The position numbers were made by a program, and so were the translations under genes. From positions 126,609,752 through 126,673,751 of the forward strand of contig CM045762.1 of the NCBI GenBank assembly GCA_025200525.1: a stretch of DNA of 64,000 bases, written 5' to 3'. Shown here piece after piece: positions 1-10,547 of this stretch. Each line of letters opens with the position of its first letter. The stretch's first letter is position 1. Under the pieces are notes generated by a model that ran no database searches, was not told where the DNA came from, and saw nothing but the letters and a program-made list of their open reading frames with translations. Origin of the DNA: Camellia lanceoleosa. Lineage: Eukaryota > Streptophyta > Magnoliopsida > Ericales > Theaceae.

Positions 1-347
1 CCACGTGTCTTGCAATTATATAAATAATAAAAATTGCAGATTTATGGTGTTAACATTACCCCCCACGGCCCTTAAAAATGATATTTACTTGAATTTTTGA
101 AGGGCCGAACCAAGCACATGACTAATCTAAGCAATAAAGTGCTTCGAATGATATAACAACACCAATAAGATGCTTCAAATGAGTATGAAATTATAACTAG
201 ATGACCAATAACAAGCTTCGAAGGTGGTATAAAAAACCAAATTCATCGTTCGAAGGTCTTGCGGCACAGTTTTGAAGGAACAACATCAGCCCTCGAAGGT
301 TGGAAGCATTGATATAGGATGATGATACTTACAATGAAGTTTCAAGG

Positions 348-740
348 TTAGGCTTGACGCTTCAAATGTTTCTTCGAAGCTTTATGTAGTTTCGAAGGTG
401 AAGTAATCAACCTTTGAAACAACTCTTGATGCTTCGAATGTATCTTCAAAGCTTTATACAGTTTCGAAGGTGAAGTAATCAACCTTCGAAACAACTCTTG
501 ATGCTTCGAATGTATCTTCAAAGCTTTATACAGTGCCAAAGCTGAACTAATCAACCTTGGAAACAACTCTTGATGCTTCGAATGTATCTTCAAAGCTTTA
601 TATAGTTTCGAAGGTGAAATAATCAACCTTCGAAACAACTCTTGATGCTTCGAATGTATCTGCAAAGCTTTATACAGCTTCGAAGGCAAATTAATCAACC
701 TTCGAAACAACTTTTGATTCTTCGAATGTATCTTTGATGC
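348..740 (-). repeat. 72-bp tandem repeat array, TTCGAA-rich
   Basis: About five units of 72 bp (24 codons) are readable as an open frame at 348-710 on the minus strand, with the recurring peptide words YKALKIHSKHQEL and FRRLI. Each unit holds two or three TTCGAA palindromes. Further single TTCGAA words run through 120-340. The open frame is probably a by-product of a period divisible by three. Confidence 0.85.
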
Positions 741-806
741 TTTGACTGTGTAGATACAAACAACTGGCCATCAATTTGAAAAGATAAGCCATTCTCAACC
801 ATTTAT

Positions 807-1490
807 TTAAATGCATAGGCTTTTTCTAGCCAAATTCATACATTTTAAATGGTCATCCCTTGTTCTTAGTGCTTCGAACTCATAAGAACAATTTATTAAT
901 TTTATTAGCCACATCATTAGAATTATATTTTGATGTGAACCACAAATCCAAAAAGGATTTTGAACACCAAAAGTCATGGTATAGTGTGACCATGAAAATT
1001 CATATTTTTTGACATTTTGAAAAATGTCAAAAGTTTTGAATTCATTAATAGTGGCTTGTTCATCATTCTTGACCATGTTTGTTTTAAAAACAAAACTTTC
1101 GCTGAATTGATTTTCATAATTATTTAGCAAAGTGGGTTGTTTTTCCATGTTAGCCATTAATGACTTATGAAAATCACCCATAAATATGTTATTTTCATGA
1201 CTTGACTCTCTAAAATTTGGTTTTTGGACCCCCCGAGTCATACATGGAACATCATTTTTAGCCAAATTTGGCTCAAGAACATGCTCTTTCGTTGTGTTAA
1301 TTTCATAACTTGGCTCTTTAAAAACGGACTCTTGAACCCCCCAAGCCATTGATGAAATCAACTCTTTGCTTTTGCTATTTTCAACCATGAAAAAATTCTG
1401 AAAAAATTCACCAATTCCGGCCATTAAAGCCTCAGTTAAAGACTTGGTAGTGAGAGTTGATAACTCATCATTCCCTTGGCGAATTTCCAT
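807..1490 (-). CDS. Gag-like ORF of the non-autonomous LTR element
   Basis: A 227-codon open frame starts about 200 bp downstream of the PBS. The product is polar, with no zinc knuckle and no enzymatic motif that I can recognise. A degenerate version of the same sequence, in the same order and orientation, is found at 27190-27700, with matching blocks around the phrases GACTCTCTAAAAT and CATTGATGAAAT. This supports an element-encoded protein rather than a chance ORF. Its position suggests a structural or RNA-binding protein, but no function can be shown from sequence. Confidence 0.5.
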   Translation of the reverse strand: MEIRQGNDELSTLTTKSLTEALMAGIGEFFQNFFMVENSKSKELISSMAWGVQESVFKEPSYEINTTKEHVLEPNLAKNDVPCMTRGVQKPNFRESSHENNIFMGDFHKSLMANMEKQPTLLNNYENQFSESFVFKTNMVKNDEQATINEFKTFDIFQNVKKYEFSWSHYTMTFGVQNPFWICGSHQNIILMMWLIKLINCSYEFEALRTRDDHLKCMNLARKSLCI

Positions 1491-1689
1491 ATTAAGTTGA
1501 TGAATTTCTCTAAATTAAATGGTGTCTTTTTTCTTGCACCAAATAATATTGTAATGGATGAAAGTTTATTTCATCAAGAAAATGGATATCTTCTTGAAGA
1601 TCCAAAATTTTTCTTTCACACCAATATATTTCAAATTGACAAGTTCGAATGGTGAAATCCAAATTGTTTGTCATTTCTTACACTTGGCT

Positions 1690-1707
1690 GTCCCACCGGG
1701 CGTGCCA
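1690..1707 (-). other. Primer-binding site
   Basis: On the minus strand, TGGCACGCCCGGTGGGAC follows the LTR end AGCCAACA after a few bases, the usual place for a tRNA primer-binding site. The primer tRNA was not identified. Confidence 0.6.
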
Positions 1708-1711
1708 AAAA

Positions 1712-2321
1712 TGTTGGCTTATTTTTCCTACGAAAGAAAATATTAAAAATGCGAGCGTGCCAGCAAGGATTGGAAAATCCTTACAGATTAAATTCAAGCC
1801 AATTATCAAGCGATTGTGTTGACGGTTCTTTTGCCTCAACAAAGAGGACTTCAAAATTGCCAAAGTGTAGAGAAAAGAAAAATTAAAAGAAGAAAGGGAG
1901 ATGGAGAAAGACGATTGAGTGAACAATCAAAGTAATAATTACTTACCTCTACTCCTATGCTTCGAAAAGGAAGTGCATGAAAATAAATGCTTCGAAATAT
2001 AAATCTATGTTAAACTACTCATAAGATAAGGAAAATGACAAGAAATATTGAAATCAACTGTCTTTGATTTGAGTTCTGGATCTTTACAATGTAGCCATTA
2101 ATGGCTATTTATAGAGGAAAAAATATAGTAATAACTACTTAGTAACTACCCATTTCTTCCTTCTTCATTCTTGTCTTGCCATGTGTCCTTCCACTCATCC
2201 ACTTTGTCCTTCATATTCTCCATCATCTCTATAACTTCTTTTAACTTCCAAATGAATAAGAAGATGCCACGTGTCCTGCAATTATATAAATAATAAAAAT
2301 TGCAGATTTATGGTGTTAACA
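1712..2321 (-). repeat. 5' LTR of the non-autonomous element
   Basis: This is a 610-bp LTR with TG...CA ends on the minus strand (TGTTAACACC to AGCCAACA). The flank 2322-2326 (gtatg) would be one copy of the TSD; the other copy is outside the window. TTCGAA-type motifs also occur inside this LTR near 1970-2000. Confidence 0.75.
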
Positions 2322-2789
2322 GTATGTGGTGATGGAGGTGAGTACTCTCATAAATCTTATCTTATGATTAAGTGGGTGTGCGAGTTTAATTGTGAGATGG
2401 AGTATTTCAAAATAATTGATCTCTTCTTTAATAATTTCATTTGAGGTTTTTATTGTAATAAAAAATAAATAAATAAAAGGTTCAAAATAATAAGTGAGGT
2501 GCTAATAATATTACTCAAAGTATTACCTAATATTTATAATAAGAAGACCTTGTTTAATCTCCCAAACTTTTTTACTTTTATTTAAAATAAATGTATAATT
2601 TATTCATTTTTTATTATTTTAGTAATAAAATATGGGGAATTGACCAGTAAATCCCATTTTATCATCTTATAGATCATGTGATCCTAATTGTTTTCTTTTA
2701 AACCATTTAGTCCTTTGGGTTATTTGTTTACTATTTTGTCATTAAAGTGTTTATTTGAGCTTGTAGACCTGCATGTATTTATGGGAAGG

Positions 2790-3085
2790 GGTGTGTGAGA
2801 TTCACGTTCCAAAAAAAGGTAATAGTACTCTTTTTCTGTGACGTGGGTTGTGATGTGAATTTGTCACTTTTTTTTTTTTTTTTAAATGACGTGGATTGTG
2901 TCACGTTTCAGCTTTACATCAGTTTGAGCCTTTGTTTTCCAATTGCAATTTGTGACGTTTCGACGTGAACCTCACCGATTCCACGTGGCAAAAAATCTAT
3001 TGGAAAGGGGGTGTGAGATTCACGTTTCAAAAAAAGGTAATAGTACTCTTTTTCTCTCACGTGGGTTGTGTCACGTTTCAGCTTC
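2790..3085. repeat. Direct repeats in the MULE subterminal region
   Basis: A roughly 75-bp block (GGTGTGTGAGATTCACGTT, then a purine-rich spacer and TAATAGTACTCTTTTTCT) occurs at about 2790-2865 and again at about 3007-3085. The phrase GACGATGCCGACGTGGTA recurs near 3152, 3208 and 3499, so the element has been built by repeated internal duplication. Confidence 0.7.
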
Positions 3086-3378
3086 CCCACAATTTCACCC
3101 TTTGTTTTCCAATTGCCATCATGAGATGAAATTCAATTCCCAGATCTGGCGATGCCGACGTGGTATACCAAAATCAAAGTTCATAAAATCTGTGAAAAAT
3201 CCAAATCAGACGATGCCCACATGGTTCGCATGTCTGAAGTTCACATTTCTACGGCATCGTCTGTTCGCATATTCAAAATATAGTCTGTTCATACAATATG
3301 CGAACTCATGATTTCAGATTTTGTAAACATTATTCACAGAACCCATCAGGTGATCAAGCCATTCAATTAATGAGAAGT

Positions 3379-4383
3379 TTAGAAAAAGAATCGATAAAAG
3401 ACATATATATACACAGAAATTGTTAAATTTAGGCAATCAATAATCGATCTGCTTGATTCCTTCATCAATGTCTTGTACTCTGTTTTTGGGTCGATTTGAC
3501 GATGCCGACGTGGTACACCGACCTGGGCTGAGGAATTGATGAAACTGTGGCAAAGACTCGTCGATGAGCAATTCAACGGCGAGCTGAGAAGTGTTGTGGT
3601 GCAATTGAGGTACATGATGGTGTTGCTGCTGGTGATATTGAAGGGGAGAGAGCTGTTCATCTGGATCCTCATGGTGGAGATATCGGATGTGACGTAGGTG
3701 TTGGGGACGAAGCTAGAGGGCTGGATGACGAACCGTTGGATGTCGGGAGTGATGGTGGTGATGGAGTAGGTGTTGTTGAGGGTGTCGAATTTGAGTGAGC
3801 CCGCGTCGCAGCGGATTTTGTAGGATTGGTCGCCGCAGTTTGGTCCGTCTTGAGGAGTATGGGATGGGTGGTGTTGGGAGGGGCAGTGGTTGGCGGAGGT
3901 GGTTAACCCGCACATCACGCAGGTGTTGGGGACGAAGTTAGAGGGCTGGATGATGAACCGTTGGATATCGGGAGTGATGGTGGTGATGGAGTAGGTGTTG
4001 TTGAGGGTGTCGAATTTGAGTGAGCCCGCGTCGCAATGGATTTTGTAAGATTGGTTGCCGCAGTTTGGTCCGGTGCTGAGGGGATATGAGACTGGGGTGG
4101 TGCCGCAGGAGGGGCAGTGGTTGGCGAAGGTGGTTAACCCACAAGACATCGTAACAGTCGCTTCATTATCGTCGTCTTGTACTCTGTTTTCATCGTCTTG
4201 CACATCAGAAGACATATATATACACACAATAAACGTGGGATTACATATAAAAAAGGAAAACATAACAGCCCATAATTGATGTGAGGGCATATTTGTCCCC
4301 CACATAATAATATAATTCAAAAAAGGAGTAATCAGTAAAATATCTCTACTATCATGGACTGTCCAATCAAACAAAATATTCAT
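3379..4383 (-). pseudogene. Captured GUB_WAK (galacturonan-binding, wall-associated kinase) ectodomain fragment, domain duplicated
   Basis: This 334-codon open frame contains the cysteine-rich pattern CGTTPVSYPLSTGPNCG, followed by QSYKI-CDAGSLKFDTLNNTYSI and TPDIQRF-IQPS-FVPNTC. That is the extracellular pectin-binding domain of WAK-like and LRK10-like receptor kinases. It occurs twice: the second copy (225 bp apart, in frame) has lost CGTTPV in favour of QHHPS, while the stretch after it is kept. Several N-glycosylation sites (NSS, NIT, NCT) follow. Homology stops near AQVGVPRRH, and there is no transmembrane segment or kinase. The N-terminal 60 residues come from MULE sequence and contain a hydrophobic stretch (about residues 36-56) that could act as a signal anchor. 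It may be a chimeric expressed ORF, but it is safest treated as a captured fragment. Confidence 0.75.
3697..4146 (-). repeat. 225-bp in-frame tandem duplication inside the captured WAK fragment
   Basis: The word GGTGTTGGGGACGAAG starts at 3697 and again at 3922. The two 225-bp (75-codon) units are similar throughout, with scattered substitutions and short indels around the CxxCGTT motif. The open frame is maintained across both. Confidence 0.85.
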
Positions 4384-4444
4384 GGGATCAAATGGAATAC
4401 AATTTCATCATATGGGACTTTCTGATAAATTCCCCATAAAATAT

Positions 4445-4699
4445 ACACTTTTTATGACATGCATTTAAAAAAATATGTATTGTCATTTTAAATTTTTTAA
4501 CAATTACTCTTTTGTGTTTAAGATTGGCTCTTTTTTTTATTTTTTTATTTTTTTTTTATTTTTATCTTTAGTGTTTTAAAAAATAAAAAATAAAAAATTT
4601 AACACTTTTAGGTTCTATTATACTAGACCGACTATAAAAGTAAAAAACAAATATAATGAATAAAATTGAAAAAAAAAAATAGTTTACTATTGACAAATA

Positions 4700-4731
<32 letters not shown>

Positions 4732-5051
4732 ATTGTTTGTAACTTTTTAATTTTTTTGATCCTTATACACTAAATGGACTTAAAAAGTAAACAATTTTGA
4801 CACAAATTTAAGAATAAAAATAAAAATAAAGATGAGATAATTTGAAAAAAATGTAATTTTTATAGATGGATGCCAAACTCACCCTACTTGTTAACAAAAT
4901 CTAATTGAGAACGGGTATATATAACTTCTTTTCTTCAATTTTATTTCACTAAATATATGAACTTGTATTATTTATTTTTATTATTTTTTAAAAATTTATT
5001 TTCAAATAAGAAACCAATCGTACATATCTATATTGGTGATAATACGAAACA
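4445..5051. other. AT-rich sequence without a recognisable gene
   Basis: This stretch has long A and T runs and no open frame with coding character. I see no feature to annotate. Confidence 0.6.
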
Positions 5052-5081
5052 GTGACAAGTGACAAGTGACAAGTGACAAGT
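5052..5081 (+). repeat. (GTGACAA)n minisatellite
   Basis: Four consecutive copies of GTGACAA end a few bases before the putative LTR start. Confidence 0.9.
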
Positions 5082-5085
5082 CACA

Positions 5086-6600
5086 TGTAACGTTTAATTT
5101 TTAACATTGATATTTCTATTACTGTTAGGGGATTTATAAGCTATTTCCAATTATACCCTAGTTCCTTTGATAAAAAGGTAAAGTTCATCTAAAGTTTCAT
5201 TCTAATCAAAGCAAAGTTGATTTTGGACTTCGTCGAGGTTTCTTTTTTCTCTCCCTTATCTTCTAGCTTCAAGGTAAGGATTGCTTCACACTTTTGTATG
5301 GTCTTTAACTTGGTTATTTGTTTTTCTAAACAATATTATGAAAAAGAGATTTTTGAACAAAATCTAAGGTTCTGGTTTAAAAATCAAAAGATAAGTTTTC
5401 AAATAGGTTCTTGAATATGATTGTGGGTATGTAAATGTGGTGGAGTTGTGATAAAATGGTAGATTTTTAACCTTGGAATTGATTTATATGGAAAAAGGAG
5501 ATTTTACTCTAAAATGTGAATATTTGATTTTGTAAAGAGGAAATGGAAATGATGTTGGGTTTTGGTGAAATTAGAATAATGATGATGATGGTGGAGTTAG
5601 ATATGCATTATCACTCCCATCTTGAAATTTTTGAAAGCTATCTTCATTGGAAATTATCTATCTATTTAGAGATATTTGTTTAGGGCTATCGGTGGAGGAT
5701 AACTATGATTATTGTAGAAATTGCATGAGAATTAGGAGAATTGAAACTAATTTCTTATCTATTTGAATTGAGCATTGTTGCATACTTAACACATTGAAAA
5801 TGTATATTGTTTCAAGAAAAATGGTGAATACCTTGATGAATCTAGGTAGGGGGTGCAGTTGTGGTATTATTGTTGGCCTATTTGTCCTTAGTGAAAGTCT
5901 AGAAACCAAATGTTAGGTGCTAAGCCTTCGATTAATAATCGTAAAAATGACATTGGTAGTGCCTCAGATAACCTACTAGCAGACACGTACCTAGAGATTC
6001 TTAGTGCTTATATCCACTTCCTTATTTTCTGTTGTAAAGGAAATATTTTCATGAATTGTGATATAAACCTGACATTATATAGTTTTGGAAAGAGATATAA
6101 AATGTTCTGGCACGAGCATTGCATATGCATTCACCTTATAGCTTTGTTCAGATTCATACACTGTGTTAGAGTTTCTCTACTGGGCTTTGGTTCACCCTAT
6201 GTGAAAAACCATTTTCAGGTGCTGATGATATGCCTCCGCCAAGGCCTAGCTTGGAAAGACTTGGAGCCGTGAGCTACTTGTTTTGTTATGTATTTATTTT
6301 TGTACAAGCTTTGGGCTTTATTGTATTGAGTTTAAACTCACTTTTTTTTGTAACCCAACATCATCTTGGAAAGTTGTAACCATTACGACAGTTATATATA
6401 TATATCTGTTTAACTTTTATTTCATATCATTAGCTTGTGGTACATGCTATAGATTCAGGGTTAGGACTTATGAATGTATAATTGCATGTGTAACTTTTGT
6501 ACAATGGGATTATATGAATGGAAGACTATTATTTCGTCACATGTTGTTATTTAATTAATATTGTGGGATGAATTACGGTTATTATTTTTGGGGTATTATA
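5086..6600 (+). repeat. 5' LTR of the plus-strand Gypsy element
   Basis: The right end is fixed by the PBS TGGTATCAGAAC at 6604. The left end (TGTAACGTTT at 5086) is a guess from the TG rule. A conserved block around 6180-6250 (TGGGCTTTGG-TCACCCTATG then CAGGTGCTGATGATATGCCTC) is shared with the solo LTR at 40627-42648 (there at 42228-42290), so both belong to one LTR family. Confidence 0.65.
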
Positions 6601-6603
6601 ACT

Positions 6604-6621
6604 TGGTATCAGAACTACCGG
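6604..6621 (+). other. Primer-binding site (initiator-tRNA-Met type)
   Basis: TGGTATCAGAACTACCGGG immediately follows the LTR and resembles the TGGTATCAGAGC primer site used by many plant LTR elements. Confidence 0.75.
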
Positions 6622-7009
6622 GTTTGAATACTTTGGGATCATGGGAAGTGGTTATTACCATAATGGGTTCGCTTGCTAGATGAAATTATGAATAGACCTG
6701 GTATGCTATGTGATAACATACTTATGTGACTAAGTGGGTATGGAATTTAGTTTCTAAGATATTGATTGGGTCTTCGAGTTTTTAGAAGTCCTGTTAGAAA
6801 AGCACTTGATCATTGCTATTTCTAACTGGAACTTTGGCAATGTCGTAGGATAATTATTATCTAGAAATGAAGTTCGTATGTGTTTACATGACTATGTGCT
6901 TATGTGGAGTGAATTAATTGTTGTCTACTGCATTAGGACATGAATGAGTTAGTTTCGACACATTTGTAAATGTGCTAATCTCTTGTGTTACCTTCATTAG
7001 GATGTTAGG

Positions 7010-8190
7010 ATGTGGATGTGGACATGGAGGTGGTAGGCATGGCAGGCCTAGATGGCAGGAGGTGCCGTTACTGGATGATATTCCGGTACAAGAGGAAGGG
7101 GTTGGTCATGCCAACATGGCCGAACTAGTCGGTTAGCAGGCCATGGGCTCTTTGGCCGACGAAATGGCCGGAGCTTTGAGAGAATCCATGGTCATTCTCA
7201 AAGCTGAAAAATCAAGTCCAAGACCATGTTGCGAAAACAGGGTGGTCCCTTTTGAAAAGTGAGTTCTTTTGGTTGAATCTAAATGAGTTTTTGAGGGATC
7301 TAAAGGAGCCACTGAAGGCGGATGAATGGCTAGAGCAGATGGTGAAGACAATTGAGATGCTAGGCATTGAGGACGATGGGCTGAAGTGACCTTGGCATCC
7401 TTCTAGTTGAATAGAGATGCAAGTCAGTGGTGGAACTATGTGCGTGGGTGTATTGGAATGACTTGGGAGGCCTTTGTAAATGCTTTCTAGGACAAGTTTT
7501 TGCCTCCCACTACTAGAGAGAAATTGAGAGAACAGTTTTTGAAGCCCAAGTAGCTTAACATACCAGTGGCCGAGTTTGAGGCTGCCTTTACCAATTTGTC
7601 GAGGTTTGTACCGAAACTCGTGGCGACGGAAGAACGCTGTTGCATTGAGTTCGAGAAGAGGCTGAGGACTAGATTCTTTTTCAAGGTGGCCACATCCATG
7701 ATTAGAGATTATGATCATCTTATGGAGGCGGCGACTCAGTTAGAGATCGTGATCCAAACAGAGAATAAGAGGATGAGGGGCACTAGGCAGAGGAGTCAAG
7801 AGGTTTAGGGAGAGCTCGAGACAACAAGAGGCAGAGGGGTTCCACCCCACAGTAGTCCCAGAGAGCACAATCTAGATCTAGTTTTTTAGTACCAAGTTCT
7901 GGGTTAGGGAGGAGTGGTTAGGATGGGATCACTTGCTTTAAGTGTGGTCAGCTAGGCCACAAGTCTTTAGTTTGCCCACAGAGAGGAGGAGGGCAGCAGT
8001 TTGGGTCGTTTGTGACTCGTTCTCAGAGCTAGAGTCAAGGGAGAGGGCAGCTGCCTACCTGTTATCAATGTGGGCAATCAGGGCATGTGAGGTGGTTTTG
8101 CCTTAGTTAGGTGGCTCATGTGGTGTGTCTGGCTCGAGGTAGACATTGAGACATCAGCCTACACCGTTAGCACAGGCCTCGAGAGCTAAT
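7010..8190 (+). pseudogene. Gypsy gag (capsid and two zinc knuckles), frame-broken
   Basis: Across several frames the sequence reads as a retrotransposon Gag: ADEWLEQMVKTIEMLG near 7320-7370, WWNYV/WEAF segments near 7430-7480, and an open piece, VAEFEAAFTNLSRFVP to LEIVIQTENKRM, at 7566-7808. Two CCHC zinc knuckles follow: CFKCGQLGHKSLVC near 7940 and CYQCGQSGHVRWFC near 8060. In-frame stops and shifts (for example 7388, 7551 and 7806) break the gene, so it is a decayed copy. The next open frame is the protease. Confidence 0.8.
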
Positions 8191-8214
8191 CATGGAGCCT
8201 GTTCCACTTAGTCA

Positions 8215-8607
8215 GTGTATCAAACTTATGCTCCGAGGGGTGAGCAGGTAGAGCAGAGACCCACCAGGCGTGTGTATGCTGTTACTATGCCAGATTTGTT
8301 GGCAAAACCTTCAGTAATGAGAGGTAACTTCTTGTTGTGTAATTTTATTGCCAATGTATTGATTGATATAGGTGCATCATATTATTTCATTTCGTCTACA
8401 TTCGCATTGGCATTGGGGTTAGAAGTAGCTCGGTTAGCATCTCCACTCAGGGTAGAGTCACCTGTTGGTGGTAAGGTTATGTTGGATCAGGGATGTCGGG
8501 GTTGTGAGATAGAGGTTGTCGGTCGGCGACTTCCTTTTGCTTTTGTGTTGATTGACATGTCGAGTTTTGATGTCATTTTGGGCATAGATTGGTTGTCTTC
8601 TTATTAG
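8215..8607 (+). pseudogene. Gypsy aspartic protease (RVP_2 type)
   Basis: This 130-codon frame has the retropepsin flap context: VLIDIGASYYFIS at the active site, where the usual D-S/T-G triad reads D-I-G, and the closing motif FDVILGIDWLS. The active-site substitution and the stop right after WLSSY, before RT, indicate an inactive enzyme. It lies between gag and the RT fragment in the normal Gypsy order. Confidence 0.8.
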
Positions 8608-8789
8608 GCCATTATAGACTGTTACCATCAGAGAGTTACGGTGTGCACCTCGAGTGGTGATTGTTTTTATTTCCTGGAGAACCAAGTTTATAGAGTTCTG
8701 TTGCTAGTGTATAATCCACGTGGTCAGGGTGAGCTTAGTCTCTTTCTTGTTACATTCTTGGGTGCTGAGAGTGATGTGGTCTGAGTTGA

Positions 8790-9120
8790 GTTGCAAAGGG
8801 TAGTTTGTAAATACTTGGACATCTTTCCTAAGGATCTCACTAGTTTGCTACCTCACAGTGAGATTGAGTTCTCTATTGATTTAGTGCTTGGCACGGCACC
8901 AATTTCCATGGCACCATGTAGATTTGCACCCCCCGAATGAGTTAAATAAAGATTCAACTTTAAGAATTATTAGATAAGGGCTTCATCTGCCCTAGCACCT
9001 CGCCCTGGAGAGCATCGGCTTTCTTTGCCAAGAAGAAAGATGGCACATCACAGCTTTATATGGATTACTGGAAGCTGAACCGGGTAACTGTTAAGAACAA
9101 GTACCCATTGCTTCATATAG
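8790..9120 (+). pseudogene. Gypsy reverse transcriptase, N-terminal fragment
   Basis: The sequence reads KYLDIFPKDLTSLLPHSEIEF, then IDLVLGTAPIS, then (after stops and a shift) KKDG and [13 protein letters not shown], the N-terminal palm region of Gypsy RT. The catalytic YxDD part is missing because the minus-strand element begins at 9121, exactly at its LTR terminus. Confidence 0.8.
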
Positions 9121-10547
9121 TGTAACACCCTACTAATACATAAAGGAACATACCAAGACAAATACCATAATGTATCCCAAAGGTCATCTTTCTCATTGAA
9201 CTAGAATTTAAGAGATTACAGTTCGACATTTACATTCCCAAAGCACCTTGAGTTCGCTTTCCAGTTCAATAAACTAGATGGCCTTACAAAAATAATAAGC
9301 CTTAAGGGCATACAAAATAACAATACAAATTCAAAAGTCTAGGTACAATGCTTTCTACATTAACAACAAACTATTCTTGAGCCAATCTTTTCCCAAATCA
9401 GACTATTGCTCGTTTTTCCCCAACTCATCAAGGATGTGGTGTATCATAAATTCTTGAAAAATAAAATACGGTTGAGCTATACGCCCAGTAGGAATACATT
9501 TAACCAAGTATTTAATTATTCGAATAAGCTTGTGGCATCATTGAGACAAAACACAATAAGAAGTTTATGTACACATGTAATTATTGTCAATCATGTAAAC
9601 AACTTAACAATTGAATAATCACATTTACATCCCGTATCATTCATCATCACATCAAAAGAAAATAACCCATGAGTCCTACGTAAGAGTCCAAGTCAAAACA
9701 CAAGTTTCTTTTGTTTAAAAAAAAAAAACCTTTAATTAAAATACCATTCTTTACCCAAGTTTGAAACTACGATTTCATTACATTTGGGGCTTTCTCCACT
9801 TCTTCAATTATACGTGTTTCCATTACCATAATATGCAATATTAACCAAAAAGAGCTTGGGAAGTTTCAATTAAAAGCGAGAGAAAAGTCTACTTTGAGTA
9901 AATTAAGAGTTTATTTCACCCCAAACACCAATAGTTCATCTTAAGCCACAACAATACCTCAATCACTTCTTCAAAACAAAGAAATACAATGCATTAAAGG
10001 TAACCCTACCTCGATGATCAAGCAAGATAGCAAAGCTTCTAGGAGAATAGGAGAATCCTTCGCAATTCCAAATTTCAATCAGTAGAAAAGTAATATTTTC
10101 AAGTCTTCTTCACTTTTTGATAAGCGATCTTAGCCAAATCTTAGCGAAATGGAAGGCATTTTAGAGTGAGAATATAGGGTTTTCAGATATGAAGTGAGAG
10201 AAGGGAAGATAGAAAAAAAAAAAAAGATAAGGAAATGATCTAGAATGTCCTTTTTAAATTGCTGATATCGCGTAGACTGCTTGAGCGCAACTATCTATGG
10301 TTGAGCGTAAGATACAAACTCGGAAGGCTCACTTGAGCGACAAATCCTTCGCTCGGGCGTAAAACGACAAGTCCCAGAAGTTTTTCAGAGCTACAGTGAA
10401 ACAAATGGGAGCCAACATTCTCCGTTCGAGAGCAACTTCCTGCACTCGAGCGACCAGCTTGTAAACTCGCGAGATTTTGAGAGCTACAATTCTCTGTTCA
10501 AGCGTAACTTACTTCGCTCGAGTAGGCACCTGGAACAAAATGTCACA
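9121..10547 (-). repeat. 3' LTR of the minus-strand Gypsy element
   Basis: On the minus strand it starts TGTGACATTT at 10547 and ends GGGTGTTACA at 9121. A polypurine tract (AAGGGGGAAGAG on the minus strand, about 10550-10565) sits just outside the start. Its U3 part (10250-10540) carries repeated GAGCG/CGCTCGAG words like those in the other LTRs of this region. The candidate target duplication is tatag at 9116-9120; the partner copy was not found. Confidence 0.75.

Larger units (their letters stand above)
1..2321 (-). mobile_element. Non-autonomous LTR retrotransposon (minus orientation, far LTR cut by window edge)
   Basis: Positions 1-55 and 2267-2321 are near-identical and both end in TGTTAACA, so they are the outer ends of two LTRs read on the minus strand (TGTTAACACC start). 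The complete 5' LTR is 1712-2321. The interior, 56-1711, is only about 1.66 kb and contains a gag-like ORF and a tandem array but no protease, RT or integrase. A purine-rich tract (minus strand, about 56-66, G-run) abuts the left LTR as a polypurine tract. The element probably depends on an autonomous partner. A related remnant lies at 27140-29027. Confidence 0.8.
2634..4435. mobile_element. Pack-MULE (Mutator-like element carrying a captured gene fragment)
   Basis: Terminal inverted repeats of about 50 bp begin GGGGAATT on both ends (2634 onward, and the complement of sequence ending at 4435). A perfect 9-bp target duplication, ATAAAATAT, flanks them at 2625-2633 and 4436-4444, the hallmark of Mutator-type transposition. 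No transposase is present. The cargo is a fragment of a wall-associated-kinase gene plus several internal direct repeats, so it fits the Pack-MULE definition. Confidence 0.88.

Noticed and set aside
348..740. 72-bp repeats as a CRISPR-like array
   Set aside because: The units are contiguous with no unique spacers, and the context is a plant retroelement.
2943..3311. 122-codon plus-strand frame
   Set aside because: It overlaps the MULE direct repeats, has no domain and has odd composition; likely chance.
3379..4383. A functional wall-associated kinase gene
   Set aside because: Only part of the ectodomain is present; the kinase and transmembrane segments are missing, and the sequence sits within a MULE with TSDs.
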